Shown: positions 18,933 through 28,173, numbered from the stretch's first letter. The stretch: DNA of 64,000 nt from Sphingomonas_L flavalba_A (GCF_047553045.1 NZ_CP180208.1:1922001-1986000), one strand, 5' to 3'. Notes: generated from the sequence alone by a model not told the origin. Program-made: numbers and translations.

Positions 18933-20417
18933 TCAGGGCAGCCGCGCGTTCACCCCCAGCGCGGACGCCAGTTGGCGATGACGGCGCGCGACCGCCTCGC
19001 CGTAGAAAATGCGGGTATCGTCCTCCATCTCCAGCACCAGCACGCCGTCGACGACCGCGACCCGGCTCGACCGCAGCGGGCCGGCAGCCGCGCCGGAAAA
19101 ACGCTGCCCCAGCCGGATCGCCAACCCCCAGCGCATCGCGCGGCGCAGATCTTCAGCATCACACAGCCGCTCGAATCCCGACAATATGCCGCTGCCGCCA
19201 GAACTACTGTACAGCGCCTGCCCCAACATGACCCGCTCATGCGGCTCTATCGCCACCCAGTTGCCGTGCAGGCCGATCTCGAGCGCGCGTTCCGCCTTGA
19301 ATTCCGGGTTGGCGCGCCAACCGACATCGGCCAGCAGGCACGCGGCGTGGCGGATGCGCGCATTGGTAGGAGTCTCGTCGCCGAACAACGGCGCGATCCA
19401 CTGGTCGAGCAAATCACCATGCTCGGCGAAACGCCCGCCGCGTTCACCTTCGTCACGGCAGGCGACAATCAGCGGATCCTGCGCCCGTTCCTCCGCAGAC
19501 ATGCGCTGGTAGAGCAACCCCTCGCGCAGGCCAAAGGCGGATACGACAAGATCGCTGGGTGACAGATGGCGAACCAGCGCAGCCAGCATCGCCGCCGCTG
19601 TTTCCAGCGTCGCCACCCGCCCGGCCGGCAATGCCGGCACTGACTTCAGCGTCGACCGGCCAATATGGGCGAGGACACGCACCATCCGCGCCGCCGTTTC
19701 TGGCTGCATCCGATATTGCTGAAGGATGCGAAGCGGATGGCCACTCAGATGCATATCGAACCGGGCCAGCGCCCGCCACGACCCGCCGACCAGGTAAAAT
19801 GGCAATCCACGCGCTTCTTCGAGCCAGTCGGCGGTCGCCAGTTGCCGCGACACGGCGCGGGCAAATGCGCGCTGCCCCGTCTCGCGCATGGGGCCAACGC
19901 GGAGCACACCCAGCGGAAAGGAGGCGCGCGCATCGATAACCCCGCGCTTCAAGCGCACCAGTTCCAGGCTGCCGCCGCCAAGATCTCCGACAATGCCGTC
20001 AGCATCGGGAATACCCGAAGCAACGCCCAACGCCGCTGCCGTCGCCTCCTGCTCGCCGGGGAGCAACTCCACGGCGAAACCAAGCTGCTCTATCCGGTCG
20101 ATCAGCACGGGGCCGTTGCTCGCGTCGCGTACCGCAGCGGTCGCCACGGCGCGCGGGCTGGCGATGCCCATGGCGTCGCACAACCCGCGAAACCTGGTCA
20201 GCGCCACCATCGCCATGTCCATCGCCGCCGGCTCTATCGCGCCGGTTTCGGCCAGCGATCGGCCCAGCCCGGCCAGCACCTTCTCGTTGAACAGCACCGC
20301 CGGAATACGGGCATGCCCGTCGAACACGACGAGGCGGACCGAATTGGAACCGATGTCGATGATCGCCGATCGTCGCCGGGCCGCCGGGCCGCCGGGCTCT
20401 ACGCCTGCGTCGCCCAC
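18933..20417 (-). CDS. ppx: Exopolyphosphatase, Ppx/GppA family
   Basis: This 494-residue phosphatase of the ASKHA fold releases phosphate from polyphosphate or converts pppGpp to ppGpp. SAIIDIGSNSVRLVVFDG is the phosphate-1 motif and GDLGGGSLELV the phosphate-2 motif. An HD-like C-terminal domain carries RIRHAACLLADVGW. The GTG at 20415..20417 lies one nt after the ppk1 stop and has GAGG five nt before it, so I prefer it over longer frames. The ppk1-ppx pair makes and degrades the same polymer. Confidence 0.93.
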   Translation of the reverse strand: MGDAGVEPGGPAARRRSAIIDIGSNSVRLVVFDGHARIPAVLFNEKVLAGLGRSLAETGAIEPAAMDMAMVALTRFRGLCDAMGIASPRAVATAAVRDASNGPVLIDRIEQLGFAVELLPGEQEATAAALGVASGIPDADGIVGDLGGGSLELVRLKRGVIDARASFPLGVLRVGPMRETGQRAFARAVSRQLATADWLEEARGLPFYLVGGSWRALARFDMHLSGHPLRILQQYRMQPETAARMVRVLAHIGRSTLKSVPALPAGRVATLETAAAMLAALVRHLSPSDLVVSAFGLREGLLYQRMSAEERAQDPLIVACRDEGERGGRFAEHGDLLDQWIAPLFGDETPTNARIRHAACLLADVGWRANPEFKAERALEIGLHGNWVAIEPHERVMLGQALYSSSGGSGILSGFERLCDAEDLRRAMRWGLAIRLGQRFSGAAAGPLRSSRVAVVDGVLVLEMEDDTRIFYGEAVARRHRQLASALGVNARLP

Positions 20418-20418
20418 C

Positions 20419-22566
20419 CTAGCCTCGCCGCCGGCGCAGATGCAGCTTCGGCACCGCATCGCTATGCGCCAGCGCCTGCCCGCGCCCGGAAAGCGACGGG
20501 TTCGTCATGAAATACCGGTGCAGGTTAAACGGCCGCTCGCCCGGCGTATCTCGGATATAGTCGCCATCGGGCTGAAGTTCCCAACTCTGCTCGTTGTCGA
20601 TCAGGTTGGCGACCATCACCTGATCGAGCACCTGATCGTGCACGGTCGGGTTGAGGATCGGCATCATATACTCCACCCGCCGATCGAAATTGCGCGGCAT
20701 CCAGTCAGCCGACGAGATGAACAGCTTGGCGCCGTCATTGGGCAGGCCCCGTCCATTACCGAATGCCCAGATGCGGCTATGCTCCAGAAAGCGGCCGATC
20801 ACGGACTTGACCCGAATATGTTCCGACAGGCCCGGCACGCCGGGGCGGAGGCAGCATATGCCGCGGACCACCAGGTCTATTTCCACGCCCGCGCCGCTCG
20901 CCGCGTACAGCTTCTCGATGATCGCCGGGTCGACCAGCGAATTCATCTTCGCCCAGATCATTCCCTGTCGGCCGGCGCGGACATGCTCGATCTCCGCGTC
21001 GATCAGGGCCGACAGCCGGTCGCGCAGGCCGTGCGGCGATATGGTGATCAGCTCCAGTTCTTTCGGCTCAACGTAGCCGGTGATGTAATTGAACAACTGG
21101 GCCGCATCCCGACCGATCCGCGGATCGGCGGTAAAGAAGCTGAGGTCAGTGTAAATCCGCGCTGTCACCGGGTGATAGTTTCCGGTGCCGAAATGGCAGT
21201 AGGTGCGGTACCCGCCCGCTTCCCGCCGCACCACCATCGACACCTTGGCGTGGGTTTTCCAGTCGATGAAACCATAGACGACCTGCGCGCCGGCCCGTTC
21301 CAGCGCGGACGCCCAGAGCAGGTTCTGCTCTTCGTCGAACCGCGCCTTCAACTCGACGACAGCGGTCACCGACTTGCCCGCTTCCGCAGCCGCGATCAGC
21401 GCATTAACCACCGCCGACTGCTTACCGGCGCGGTACAGCGTCTGCTTGATCGCCACGACATCGGGGTCGGCCGCCGCCTGCTTCAAAAAGGCGAGGACGA
21501 CATCGAATGTCTCATAGGGGTGATGGACGATGATGTCCTTGCTGCGGATCGCGGCGAAGCAATCGCCGCCATGCTCGCGAATGCGCTCGGGGAAGCGCGG
21601 CGAAAAGGGTGGAAATTTCAGGTCGGGCCGGTCCTCCTCGACCAGCTGCTCAAGGTCGCCAATGCCCAGAAAGCCGCCGGTTTCGGTAACGATCGCGTCC
21701 TGCCCGCCCAGTTCGTTGTTGACCAGCGTTTCCAGGTGGTCGGGCATCCCCTGTTCCAGGTCGAGCCGGATCACACGCCCCCGCCGCCGGCGCTTGATCG
21801 CGGAGCGGAAGTAGCGGACGAGATCCTCCGCCTCTTCCTCCAGTTCGATATCGCTGTCGCGGATGATCCGGAAACAGCCGGAACCGGCCACCTCATAGCC
21901 CGGAAACAGCAGATGCTGGAAACAGCGGATCAGCGTTTCCATCGCGACATAACGGGCGGCGCGGCCGGGCAACCGGACGAATCGCTGCAACGTCGCCGGC
22001 AACATCACCAGTTCGCGGATCGGCGCACGATCCGACAGGCGAATCAGGTCGACGACGATCGACAGCCCTTTGTTGGGGATGAACGGAAACGGGTGCGCCG
22101 GGTCCAGGGCCTGCGGGGTCAGGATCGGGAAAATCTGTTCGCGAAAATGCGTTTCAAGCCAGGCCCGCTCATTGTCGCCAAGTTCGCTGTCGCGCAGCAC
22201 CAGCAACCGGGTTTCGCGTAGCTGTTCGCGCAGCCCCCGCCATACCGCCCTCTGCTGTGACAGCAACCCCTCCGCATTTTCGGCGATCGCCGTCAATTGC
22301 TGGCTGACGGTCATGCCGTCGGGCGACCGCTCCTCGACCTGCTGAAGCTGCTGGCCTTTCAGCCCCGCGACCCGGACCATGAAGAACTCGTCGAGGTTGT
22401 TGCCCGAAATCGACAGAAAGCGCAGCCGCTCAAGCAACGGATGCGACGGGTTGGACGCCTCATCAAGCACCCGGCGGTTGAACGCCAGCCAGCTCAATTC
22501 ACGGTTGAAATAGCGTTGCTCGACATCCGGGGCGACGGCGCGCGGAGGGGGGGCTAAGGTCGGCAT
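20419..22566 (-). CDS. ppk1: Polyphosphate kinase 1
   Basis: This 715-residue membrane-associated enzyme polymerises the gamma-phosphate of ATP into polyphosphate. The N-terminal signature RYFNRELSWLAFNRRVLDEA is intact. The phosphorylated histidine is His439 in WKTHAKVSMV and the second catalytic histidine is His458 in YCHFGTGNYHP. Their spacing of 19 residues is the same as in E. coli (435 and 454). The gene lies 1 nt after hdaA and 1 nt before ppx, forming a tight operon. Confidence 0.97.
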   Translation of the reverse strand: MPTLAPPPRAVAPDVEQRYFNRELSWLAFNRRVLDEASNPSHPLLERLRFLSISGNNLDEFFMVRVAGLKGQQLQQVEERSPDGMTVSQQLTAIAENAEGLLSQQRAVWRGLREQLRETRLLVLRDSELGDNERAWLETHFREQIFPILTPQALDPAHPFPFIPNKGLSIVVDLIRLSDRAPIRELVMLPATLQRFVRLPGRAARYVAMETLIRCFQHLLFPGYEVAGSGCFRIIRDSDIELEEEAEDLVRYFRSAIKRRRRGRVIRLDLEQGMPDHLETLVNNELGGQDAIVTETGGFLGIGDLEQLVEEDRPDLKFPPFSPRFPERIREHGGDCFAAIRSKDIIVHHPYETFDVVLAFLKQAAADPDVVAIKQTLYRAGKQSAVVNALIAAAEAGKSVTAVVELKARFDEEQNLLWASALERAGAQVVYGFIDWKTHAKVSMVVRREAGGYRTYCHFGTGNYHPVTARIYTDLSFFTADPRIGRDAAQLFNYITGYVEPKELELITISPHGLRDRLSALIDAEIEHVRAGRQGMIWAKMNSLVDPAIIEKLYAASGAGVEIDLVVRGICCLRPGVPGLSEHIRVKSVIGRFLEHSRIWAFGNGRGLPNDGAKLFISSADWMPRNFDRRVEYMMPILNPTVHDQVLDQVMVANLIDNEQSWELQPDGDYIRDTPGERPFNLHRYFMTNPSLSGRGQALAHSDAVPKLHLRRRRG

Positions 22567-22567
22567 G

Positions 22568-23182
22568 TCAGGCCCGGTTCTCGTCCGCTGATCGCATCGC
22601 GCCCAATGTGGCCCGCGCCAGCTTGAGCGACAAGCGCGAATGCTGTGACAGGGACGCTTCGTCCAGCGCGTCGACCACGCGGATCAACGCGACATGGCTG
22701 CGCTCGATGCGCGGCATCAGCCAGGCGACCAGGTCCGGCGGCGCGATCAGGTTGCGCTGGGCAAGCAGTTTTTCCACCAGCGCGCGGGCAAGCGGCTCGT
22801 CCGGGTCGCCAAGCGCCGCCACCGGGGTGGCGGCAAGCCGCGAGCGGAGGTCCGGCAACCTGACCCGCCAGACGGGCGGCGGCAGATCGGCAACCAGCAG
22901 CAACGGCCGCCGCGTCTCGTGCGCGGCGTTCCACGCGTGGAACAGTTCTTCTTCCGGGCGACGGTCGGCATCGTCGATCAACTGCCCCCCGGTCCTGCCG
23001 GCGAACAGGCGGCCGAGCAGGCTGCGCCCCGATTTGCGCGGGCCGGTCAGGATCGTCGCCATCACCGGCCACGTCCCCCAGCGGTCGAGATGGCGTACCG
23101 CATCGGCGTTGCTGTCGCCGACAATGAAGTCCCGTTCTGTCTCTCCGGCCGGCCAGTCGAACGGCAGGGCGATCTGGCTCAT
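22568..23182 (-). CDS. hdaA: DnaA-related regulator of replication initiation (HdaA-like)
   Basis: This 204-residue DnaA-like AAA+ protein has no DNA-binding domain, as expected for Hda, which stimulates ATP hydrolysis by DnaA at the sliding clamp. The N-terminal QIALPFDWP fits a clamp-binding motif. The P-loop is GPRKSGRS (residues 47-54), where Arg replaces the usual Lys. QLIDDADRR is the Walker B region, and SLSQHSRLSLKLARATL resembles the sensor 2 helix. It overlaps the upstream gene by 4 nt and is followed 1 nt later by ppk1. Confidence 0.88.
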   Translation of the reverse strand: MSQIALPFDWPAGETERDFIVGDSNADAVRHLDRWGTWPVMATILTGPRKSGRSLLGRLFAGRTGGQLIDDADRRPEEELFHAWNAAHETRRPLLLVADLPPPVWRVRLPDLRSRLAATPVAALGDPDEPLARALVEKLLAQRNLIAPPDLVAWLMPRIERSHVALIRVVDALDEASLSQHSRLSLKLARATLGAMRSADENRA

Positions 23183-24447
23183 GGTCGGGGGCTGTTGCTC
23201 GGGCCGGGCGCCGGAGCGCCCGCCGCGCGGCGCACGATCCGCAGTGTGTCGCCGCCTCCCTGCACCTGCCAGCCACGGGCAGCGAAAGCGGCGCGCAAGG
23301 CGGCCGAATCACCCTGGAAAACCACCCGCATCACCGAAATCCCGCCGATCGCAAGGCTCGACGTCGCCGCCGATCGCACGCCCGGGATGCCCCGGATCGC
23401 GGCCTCCGTGGCGTTGACCGCGCCGACATCGGGCGTGTCGAACTGAACGGTGACCGCACTTGTCCCGGATGGCGTGTTGCCGGCAACCACGACGCCGCCG
23501 TCATCGGGCGCCAGTTCCAGGCTGTCACCCAGCGCATCGGCATCGACCGGCTCTTCGACAACCAGCGACGGGTCGGGCGCCAGCGCCCCCATTGCCAATG
23601 CCTCGCTGTACAGCGCATCGATCCGCCGCACCCCGGCATCCAGCAACTTCGGGATCGCGTCGCTATTCTCGACGCGCAGCGCGAATCGGCCGATCAGCCG
23701 CCTGTCCGGCCCATGGAACGCGCTGAACCAGCCGACTACCGGCCCGCCGGGCCACAGCCGCTGTAGCCGGACCTGGGGGATCAGCACGTCGGCGGCGCCG
23801 TAACCGTCAAGCAAAAACCGCCACCAGGTCCGCCCCGGCCGCCAGGTCTGGGCATTGTTGAGCAGCAGCGGATCGACCCCGGTGCCGGTCACGCGGATAT
23901 AATCGATACTGCTGTTGCCGGTGCGAAACCGCGCCCACGCCTCTTGCCAGGGGTTGCGCAACTCAAGGCTCTGCGCGGTGCCGCCGCTCCATTGTACCGG
24001 CAAGACCAGCATCGGCGCCGAACGCGCCGCCTGGCCCGCGACGCCCAGTATCTGCCCCGCGCGCGCGCGATCGAACAGCACGCCCAGCCGCGCGATATAG
24101 CGGCGGGGGCCGATCTGCTCCTCCTCGACGACGATCCCGGCGACAACCCCGTCCAGCGCCGAATCGGACAGCACGGGCACGCCGGTGCCGGGGTGAGTGC
24201 GCTGCCACAGCGCGCGCCAACCCTTGCGCTGCGCTTCGCGCCAGCCACCATAGCGCGCGGCATCGGCATTTGCGGCGTAGACGTCGACGGCAATGCCGCT
24301 GACTTCAAGGCTGGACGAACTGTCGATCGGCGGCACACCGCGGTCCGTTCCCTCCAGCTGGGCATGCAATACCGCGCCGGCGCCGACGGCAAGCGCCAGG
24401 GCAAGCAGCGGCCGCACGAGGCTGAGCGGACGGGAAAGCGCGATCAC
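23179..24447 (-). CDS. Exported protein, DUF2066-like
   Basis: This 422-residue protein has an N-terminal hydrophobic signal or anchor (about residues 10-28). The middle part (GGWREAQRKGWRALWQRTHP, then YIARLGVLFDRARAGQIL) matches the DUF2066 pattern. In pseudomonads a DUF2066 gene likewise lies between purM and hda. The C-terminal 100 residues have repeated beta-alpha segments (AVTVQFDTPDVGAVNATEAA) like small metal-associated or BON-like folds. Function unknown. It is divergent from purM and overlaps hdaA by 4 nt. Confidence 0.72.
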   Translation of the reverse strand: MIALSRPLSLVRPLLALALAVGAGAVLHAQLEGTDRGVPPIDSSSSLEVSGIAVDVYAANADAARYGGWREAQRKGWRALWQRTHPGTGVPVLSDSALDGVVAGIVVEEEQIGPRRYIARLGVLFDRARAGQILGVAGQAARSAPMLVLPVQWSGGTAQSLELRNPWQEAWARFRTGNSSIDYIRVTGTGVDPLLLNNAQTWRPGRTWWRFLLDGYGAADVLIPQVRLQRLWPGGPVVGWFSAFHGPDRRLIGRFALRVENSDAIPKLLDAGVRRIDALYSEALAMGALAPDPSLVVEEPVDADALGDSLELAPDDGGVVVAGNTPSGTSAVTVQFDTPDVGAVNATEAAIRGIPGVRSAATSSLAIGGISVMRVVFQGDSAALRAAFAARGWQVQGGGDTLRIVRRAAGAPAPGPSNSPRP

Positions 24448-24471
24448 GCCGCCCTTCTGGCGTGTTGGCGG

Positions 24472-24500
24472 TGGAAATCCAAGCGCGTTGTGGCTAGGCG
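24472..24500 (+). promoter_or_regulatory. Possible purM promoter, leaderless geometry
   Basis: TGGAAA (24472..24477), a 17-nt spacer and TAGGCG (24495..24500) end 6 nt before the purM ATG. Four of six -35 bases agree with TTGACA. Weak on its own; the identical spacing seen at other genes gives it some support. Confidence 0.3.
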
Positions 24501-24506
24501 ACGGTC

Positions 24507-25601
24507 ATGAACGACAACACGTCCTACACCTACGCCGGTGCCGGCGTTTCGATCGCCGCAGGGAATGCGCTGGTCCGCGCGATCGCCCCACTCGCCAAGG
24601 CAACCCGCCGCCCCGGCGCCAATGCCGAGCTTGGCGGTTTCGGCGGCTTCTTCGACTTGAAGGCGGCGGGCTATACCGATCCGCTGCTGGTCGCCGCCAA
24701 TGACGGCGTCGGCACCAAGCTGAAGCTGGCGATCGAACATGATCGGCACGACGGCGTCGGCATCGATCTGGTCGCGATGTGCGTCAACGATCTGATCGTC
24801 CAGGGCGCGGAACCGCTGTTCTTCCTCGACTATTACGCCAGCGGCAAACTTGACGCGGCTGTCGCCGAACGTGTCATCGCCGGTATCGCCGAAGGATGCC
24901 GGATCGCCGGCTGCGCGCTGATTGGTGGCGAAACGGCGGAAATGCCGGGCATGTATGCCGACGGCGACTATGATCTCGCCGGCTTTTGTGTCGGCGCGGT
25001 GGAACGGACGCAGGCGCTGACCGGCAACCGGGTGGCGGCCGGCGACGTCATCCTCGGCCTTGCCTCTTCCGGTGTCCATTCCAACGGGTTCTCGCTAGTC
25101 CGCCGCCTTGCCGCCGACAAGGGCTGGAAGCTCAACCGTCCGTCACAGTTCGACATGGAGCAATTGCTGATCGACGCGCTGATGGCGCCGACCCGCATCT
25201 ATGTGCAGGCGCTGCTGCCGCTGGTCCGCGCCGGCCGGGTTTCCGCCCTCGCGCACATCACCGGTGGCGGGTTGCTGGAAAATATTCCGCGCGCCCTGCC
25301 CGCCGGCCTCCACGCCCATGTCAACGCGGACGGATGGCCGCTGCCCCGGCTGATGGCATTCCTGCAGGCGCAGGGCGCGATCGAACCGGAGGAAATGGCC
25401 CGCACCTTCAACTGCGGGATCGGCATGGCGGTAATCGTCCCGGAAGCAGAGGCGCTGTCGGTCGCGGCAGCGCTGGAAAGCGCCGGCGAAACCGTCCTGC
25501 GGATCGGGCGCATCGAGGCCGGCGAACGAGGCTGCACCGTCGCCGGATCGACCGAGACGTGGAGCGCCCGCGCCAACTGGTCCGCCACCCATAATGACTG
25601 A
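24507..25601 (+). CDS. purM: Phosphoribosylformylglycinamidine cyclo-ligase (AIR synthetase)
   Basis: This 364-residue enzyme closes the imidazole ring to form AIR in de novo purine synthesis. The N-terminus YTYAGAGVSIAAGNALV is typical. DPLLVAANDGVGTKLKLA holds the metal-binding region, and ALIGGETAEMPGMY and LGLASSGVHSNGFSLVR are family hallmarks. It overlaps purN by 8 nt, the usual purMN arrangement. Confidence 0.97.
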   Translation: MNDNTSYTYAGAGVSIAAGNALVRAIAPLAKATRRPGANAELGGFGGFFDLKAAGYTDPLLVAANDGVGTKLKLAIEHDRHDGVGIDLVAMCVNDLIVQGAEPLFFLDYYASGKLDAAVAERVIAGIAEGCRIAGCALIGGETAEMPGMYADGDYDLAGFCVGAVERTQALTGNRVAAGDVILGLASSGVHSNGFSLVRRLAADKGWKLNRPSQFDMEQLLIDALMAPTRIYVQALLPLVRAGRVSALAHITGGGLLENIPRALPAGLHAHVNADGWPLPRLMAFLQAQGAIEPEEMARTFNCGIGMAVIVPEAEALSVAAALESAGETVLRIGRIEAGERGCTVAGSTETWSARANWSATHND

Positions 25602-26193
25602 GCGCGCGCGCCTCGGCGTACTGATCTCCGGGCGCGGATCGAACATGCTGGCGCTGGCGGAGGCGGCTCAGGCGCCGGACTGCCCCTATGCGATCGCGCT
25701 CGTCGCGTCGAACGATCCGGATGCGGCCGGGCTCGCAACCGCGCGGGCAATGGGCATCCCAACATGGGCGCATAGCCACAAAGGGCTGAAACGCGCTGAA
25801 TTCGACGCGCTTGTCGATACCGCGCTGCGCGACGCCGGCGTCGAATATGTCGCGCTCGCCGGCTATATGCGGCTGCTGTCGGGCGAATTCGTCGGTGGAT
25901 GGGCCGGGCGGATGGTAAACATCCATCCATCACTGCTCCCCAAATACAAGGGGCTGGACACCCACGCCCGCGCGATCGCCGCCGGTGACCCTGTCCATGG
26001 CGTCAGCGTCCATATCGTCACTGCCGAGCTGGACGACGGCCCCGTACTGGCACAGGCGGAGGTGCCGATTCTGCCCGGCGACACCCCGGAAACTCTTGCG
26101 ACGCGGCTGCTGATCGAGGAACATCGACTGTATCCGGCGACGCTTGCGGAGTTCGTGCGCAATGCCCAGTTCCGATCCCGGCCCGGCGCTTGA
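25594..26193 (+). CDS. purN: Phosphoribosylglycinamide formyltransferase
   Basis: This 199-residue enzyme transfers a formyl group from 10-formyl-tetrahydrofolate to GAR. ISGRGSNM (residues 11-18) binds substrate phosphate. The catalytic triad is Asn109 and His111 in MVNIHPSLLP and Asp147 in AELDDGPV. It overlaps purM by 8 nt at its start and the next gene by 32 nt at its end. Confidence 0.97.
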   Translation: MTERARLGVLISGRGSNMLALAEAAQAPDCPYAIALVASNDPDAAGLATARAMGIPTWAHSHKGLKRAEFDALVDTALRDAGVEYVALAGYMRLLSGEFVGGWAGRMVNIHPSLLPKYKGLDTHARAIAAGDPVHGVSVHIVTAELDDGPVLAQAEVPILPGDTPETLATRLLIEEHRLYPATLAEFVRNAQFRSRPGA

Positions 26194-26536
26194 TCGGGTC
26201 CGCGCGATCTGCCTAGCTCTGCCCGGCAGCATCGAAAAACTGTCTCATGGCATCCCCGCCTTCGCGGCGGCGGGCCGGATGTTCGCCTATTTCCGGCATA
26301 ACCACCACGGCGCACAACATACCGACGTCTGCGTGCGTACCGGCAGCCGTGACGAACAGGCCATGCTGATCGAACAGGCCCCCGCCCTCTACAGCTGGCC
26401 TGCCTATATCGGCCCGGCGGGCTGGGTCGCGATCGATGTCACCCCGTCCACCACCGACTGGGATCATGTAGCGGACCGCATCGCCGAAAGCTGGCGCCTC
26501 GCCACCAGCCGAACCAGCCGGAGGACACGCGCATGA
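26162..26536 (+). CDS. MmcQ/YjbR family protein
   Basis: This 124-residue protein of the CyaY-like-fold MmcQ/YjbR family has an early ALPGSIEKLSHGIPAF and a late WVAIDVTPSTTDWDHVADRIAESWRL, the characteristic end motif. The family is often described as DNA-binding, but no biochemical role is firmly known. It is embedded in the purM-purN transcript, overlapping purN by 32 nt. The ATG at 26162 (MPSSDPGPALD) is the best start. Confidence 0.8.
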   Translation: MPSSDPGPALDRVRAICLALPGSIEKLSHGIPAFAAAGRMFAYFRHNHHGAQHTDVCVRTGSRDEQAMLIEQAPALYSWPAYIGPAGWVAIDVTPSTTDWDHVADRIAESWRLATSRTSRRTRA

Positions 26537-27180
26537 GCGGCGAAGGCAGCGAGGAACGGGCACAGGAAGCGGCGGCGATCCGCCGTCGCTGGATCACGCT
26601 GGGCGAAGGCCTGGCGGTGGTGGCCGTCATCATCTCCGCCCTGACGCTGTGGAACAACTATTCCGAGCGCACATCCGACAAGGCCGAACGCGCCGCCGCC
26701 GAGCAGGCGGCCGGTGCCCGCGCGGCGACACTGACCCTGAAAGGCACGGCGCTACGGGACGGCAAACAGCTCGATCTGGCGCCGATCCGCGCAGAACAGA
26801 CAATCCAAAGCCAGAGCATCGCTTTCCCCACCGCGCTCGGCATCGCACCGATCGGCACCGCCGGAGAGGCACGGATCGAGGCGCGCTGGTTCGGCGAAGC
26901 GTTGAAGAAAGCACGCCGCGACGCCGGCCTGCCCAACCGGCCGAAGGGGGATGCCCGCCTGCCGGTCGCCATCACCACCCGCTATCTGGTCGACGGCGAC
27001 AGCCATAGCGAAGTGGCGCTCTACGACATCGGCTACGCGCTCGACGGCCAGATGTTCGGCGGCGCCGCCGTCCGCCTGCGTGGCCTGTCGCTGATCGAAC
27101 ATAGCAATGAGACACGCGCATCCGCGCGGCTCGATAAGCTGTGGAAAGCGCGAGCGGCTACAGCGCCCGCGCGAAAATAG
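26533..27180 (+). CDS. Single-pass membrane protein of unknown function
   Basis: This 215-residue protein has an acidic N-terminus, one transmembrane helix at about residues 25-42 (GLAVVAVIISALTLWNNY) and then an Ala/Glu-rich, likely coiled stretch (about 43-65). The C-terminal domain of about 150 residues is predicted to face the periplasm. The start overlaps the preceding stop as ATGA, so it is the last gene of the purM transcript. Its end overlaps the convergent GNAT gene by 23 nt. I do not recognise the family. Confidence 0.7.
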   Translation: MSGEGSEERAQEAAAIRRRWITLGEGLAVVAVIISALTLWNNYSERTSDKAERAAAEQAAGARAATLTLKGTALRDGKQLDLAPIRAEQTIQSQSIAFPTALGIAPIGTAGEARIEARWFGEALKKARRDAGLPNRPKGDARLPVAITTRYLVDGDSHSEVALYDIGYALDGQMFGGAAVRLRGLSLIEHSNETRASARLDKLWKARAATAPARK

Positions 27181-27676
27181 CGTCCTCGAAATCCTCGTCG
27201 CCGACGCGAAAGATCCGCTCGCCAATCGCCGCGCAACCATGGCGCCGGTAAAAGCCGATCGCCGAGGTATTGGTCTTGGCGACGCCAATCAGCAGCCGGG
27301 TCATGCCGCGTACCCGCGCTTCGGCCACTGCGGCGGCGAACAACGCATTGCCCATGCCGCCACCCTGGTAGCGGGTCAGCATGTAAATGCGCCGCAGTTC
27401 GATGTCGGTTGCGCCGGTCTCGATCGGCAGGTCCGGCGGGGTCAGCAGCGCATAGCCGACCGGCGCGCCCCGCTCCCCTTCGGCCAGCCACAGCGCGCAG
27501 GCGGGGTCGGCGAGATGCGCCTCGTAGGCCGCCTCGCCGAACTTCTCGCCGACATGCGCGAGCAGATCCTTGCCGGCTATCATCCAGGCGTAGGTTTCCA
27601 GGAATGTAGCCGCGCTAACCAGCGCCAGCGCCGCCGCGTCCCCGGTACGGCAGCGACGAATGCCGCTGGCCGCCAT
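27158..27676 (-). CDS. GNAT family N-acetyltransferase
   Basis: This 172-residue acetyl-CoA-dependent transferase has motif A at RRIYMLTRYQGGGMGNALFAAAVAEA, with the pyrophosphate-binding loop Q-x-G-x-G written as QGGGMG. It is followed by IGVAKTNTSAIGFYRRHGC, typical of the RimI/SpeG-like fold. The substrate is unknown. I start it at MAASGIRRCR, one nt after the ndk stop, so it is probably cotranscribed with ndk. Confidence 0.88.
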   Translation of the reverse strand: MAASGIRRCRTGDAAALALVSAATFLETYAWMIAGKDLLAHVGEKFGEAAYEAHLADPACALWLAEGERGAPVGYALLTPPDLPIETGATDIELRRIYMLTRYQGGGMGNALFAAAVAEARVRGMTRLLIGVAKTNTSAIGFYRRHGCAAIGERIFRVGDEDFEDAIFARAL

Positions 27677-27677
27677 G

Positions 27678-28100
27678 TCAGCCGACGATCTCGTCCGGCT
27701 TGAAGAAATAGGCGATTTCGATCGCCGCATTCTCTTCGCTGTCCGAACCGTGGACCGAATTCGCTTCGATCGATTCGGCCAGTTCCTTGCGGATCGTGCC
27801 CGGCTCGGCATTCTCAGGGTTGGTCGCGCCCATTATGTCGCGGTTGCGCTGCACGGCGTTCTCGCCCTCAAGCACTTGCACGACCACCGGGCCGGAGATC
27901 ATGAAGGTCACCAGGTCGTTGAAGAACGGCCGCTCGCGATGAACGGCGTAGAAGCCCTCCGCCTGCTCCTGGCTCATCCGGATGCGCTTCGACGCGACGA
28001 CGCGCAGGCCGGCTTCTTCCAGCATGCGCGTAACGGCGCCGGTCAGGTTGCGGCGGGTGGCATCGGGCTTGATGATCGAAAAAGTGCGGGTCGCGGCCAT
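27678..28100 (-). CDS. ndk: Nucleoside diphosphate kinase
   Basis: This 140-residue enzyme interconverts nucleoside di- and triphosphates. The phosphohistidine is His117 in EANSVHGSDS. TFSIIKPDATRRN starts the fold, and RPFFNDLVTFMISGPVV and RNRDIMGATNP are conserved. ACGGAG is the ribosome binding site. The longer open frame upstream is not supported. Confidence 0.98.
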   Translation of the reverse strand: MAATRTFSIIKPDATRRNLTGAVTRMLEEAGLRVVASKRIRMSQEQAEGFYAVHRERPFFNDLVTFMISGPVVVQVLEGENAVQRNRDIMGATNPENAEPGTIRKELAESIEANSVHGSDSEENAAIEIAYFFKPDEIVG

Positions 28101-28144
28101 GGCCGTTCGGGCTCCGTAAAATTGCGTTGCTGGAAAGTGGCGCT

Positions 28145-28173
28145 CCCCTAGTCGCCTCGTACGAAATGCGCAA
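28145..28173 (-). promoter_or_regulatory. Predicted ndk promoter
   Basis: On the minus strand TTGCGC (28168..28173) and TAGGGG (28145..28150) are separated by 17 nt. They lie about 45 nt before the ndk ATG, leaving a leader with a ribosome binding site. Confidence 0.35.

Noticed and set aside
19888..22221. 777-codon open frame opposite ppk1
   Set aside because: Antisense shadow of a full-length polyphosphate kinase with both catalytic histidines; no independent start signal.
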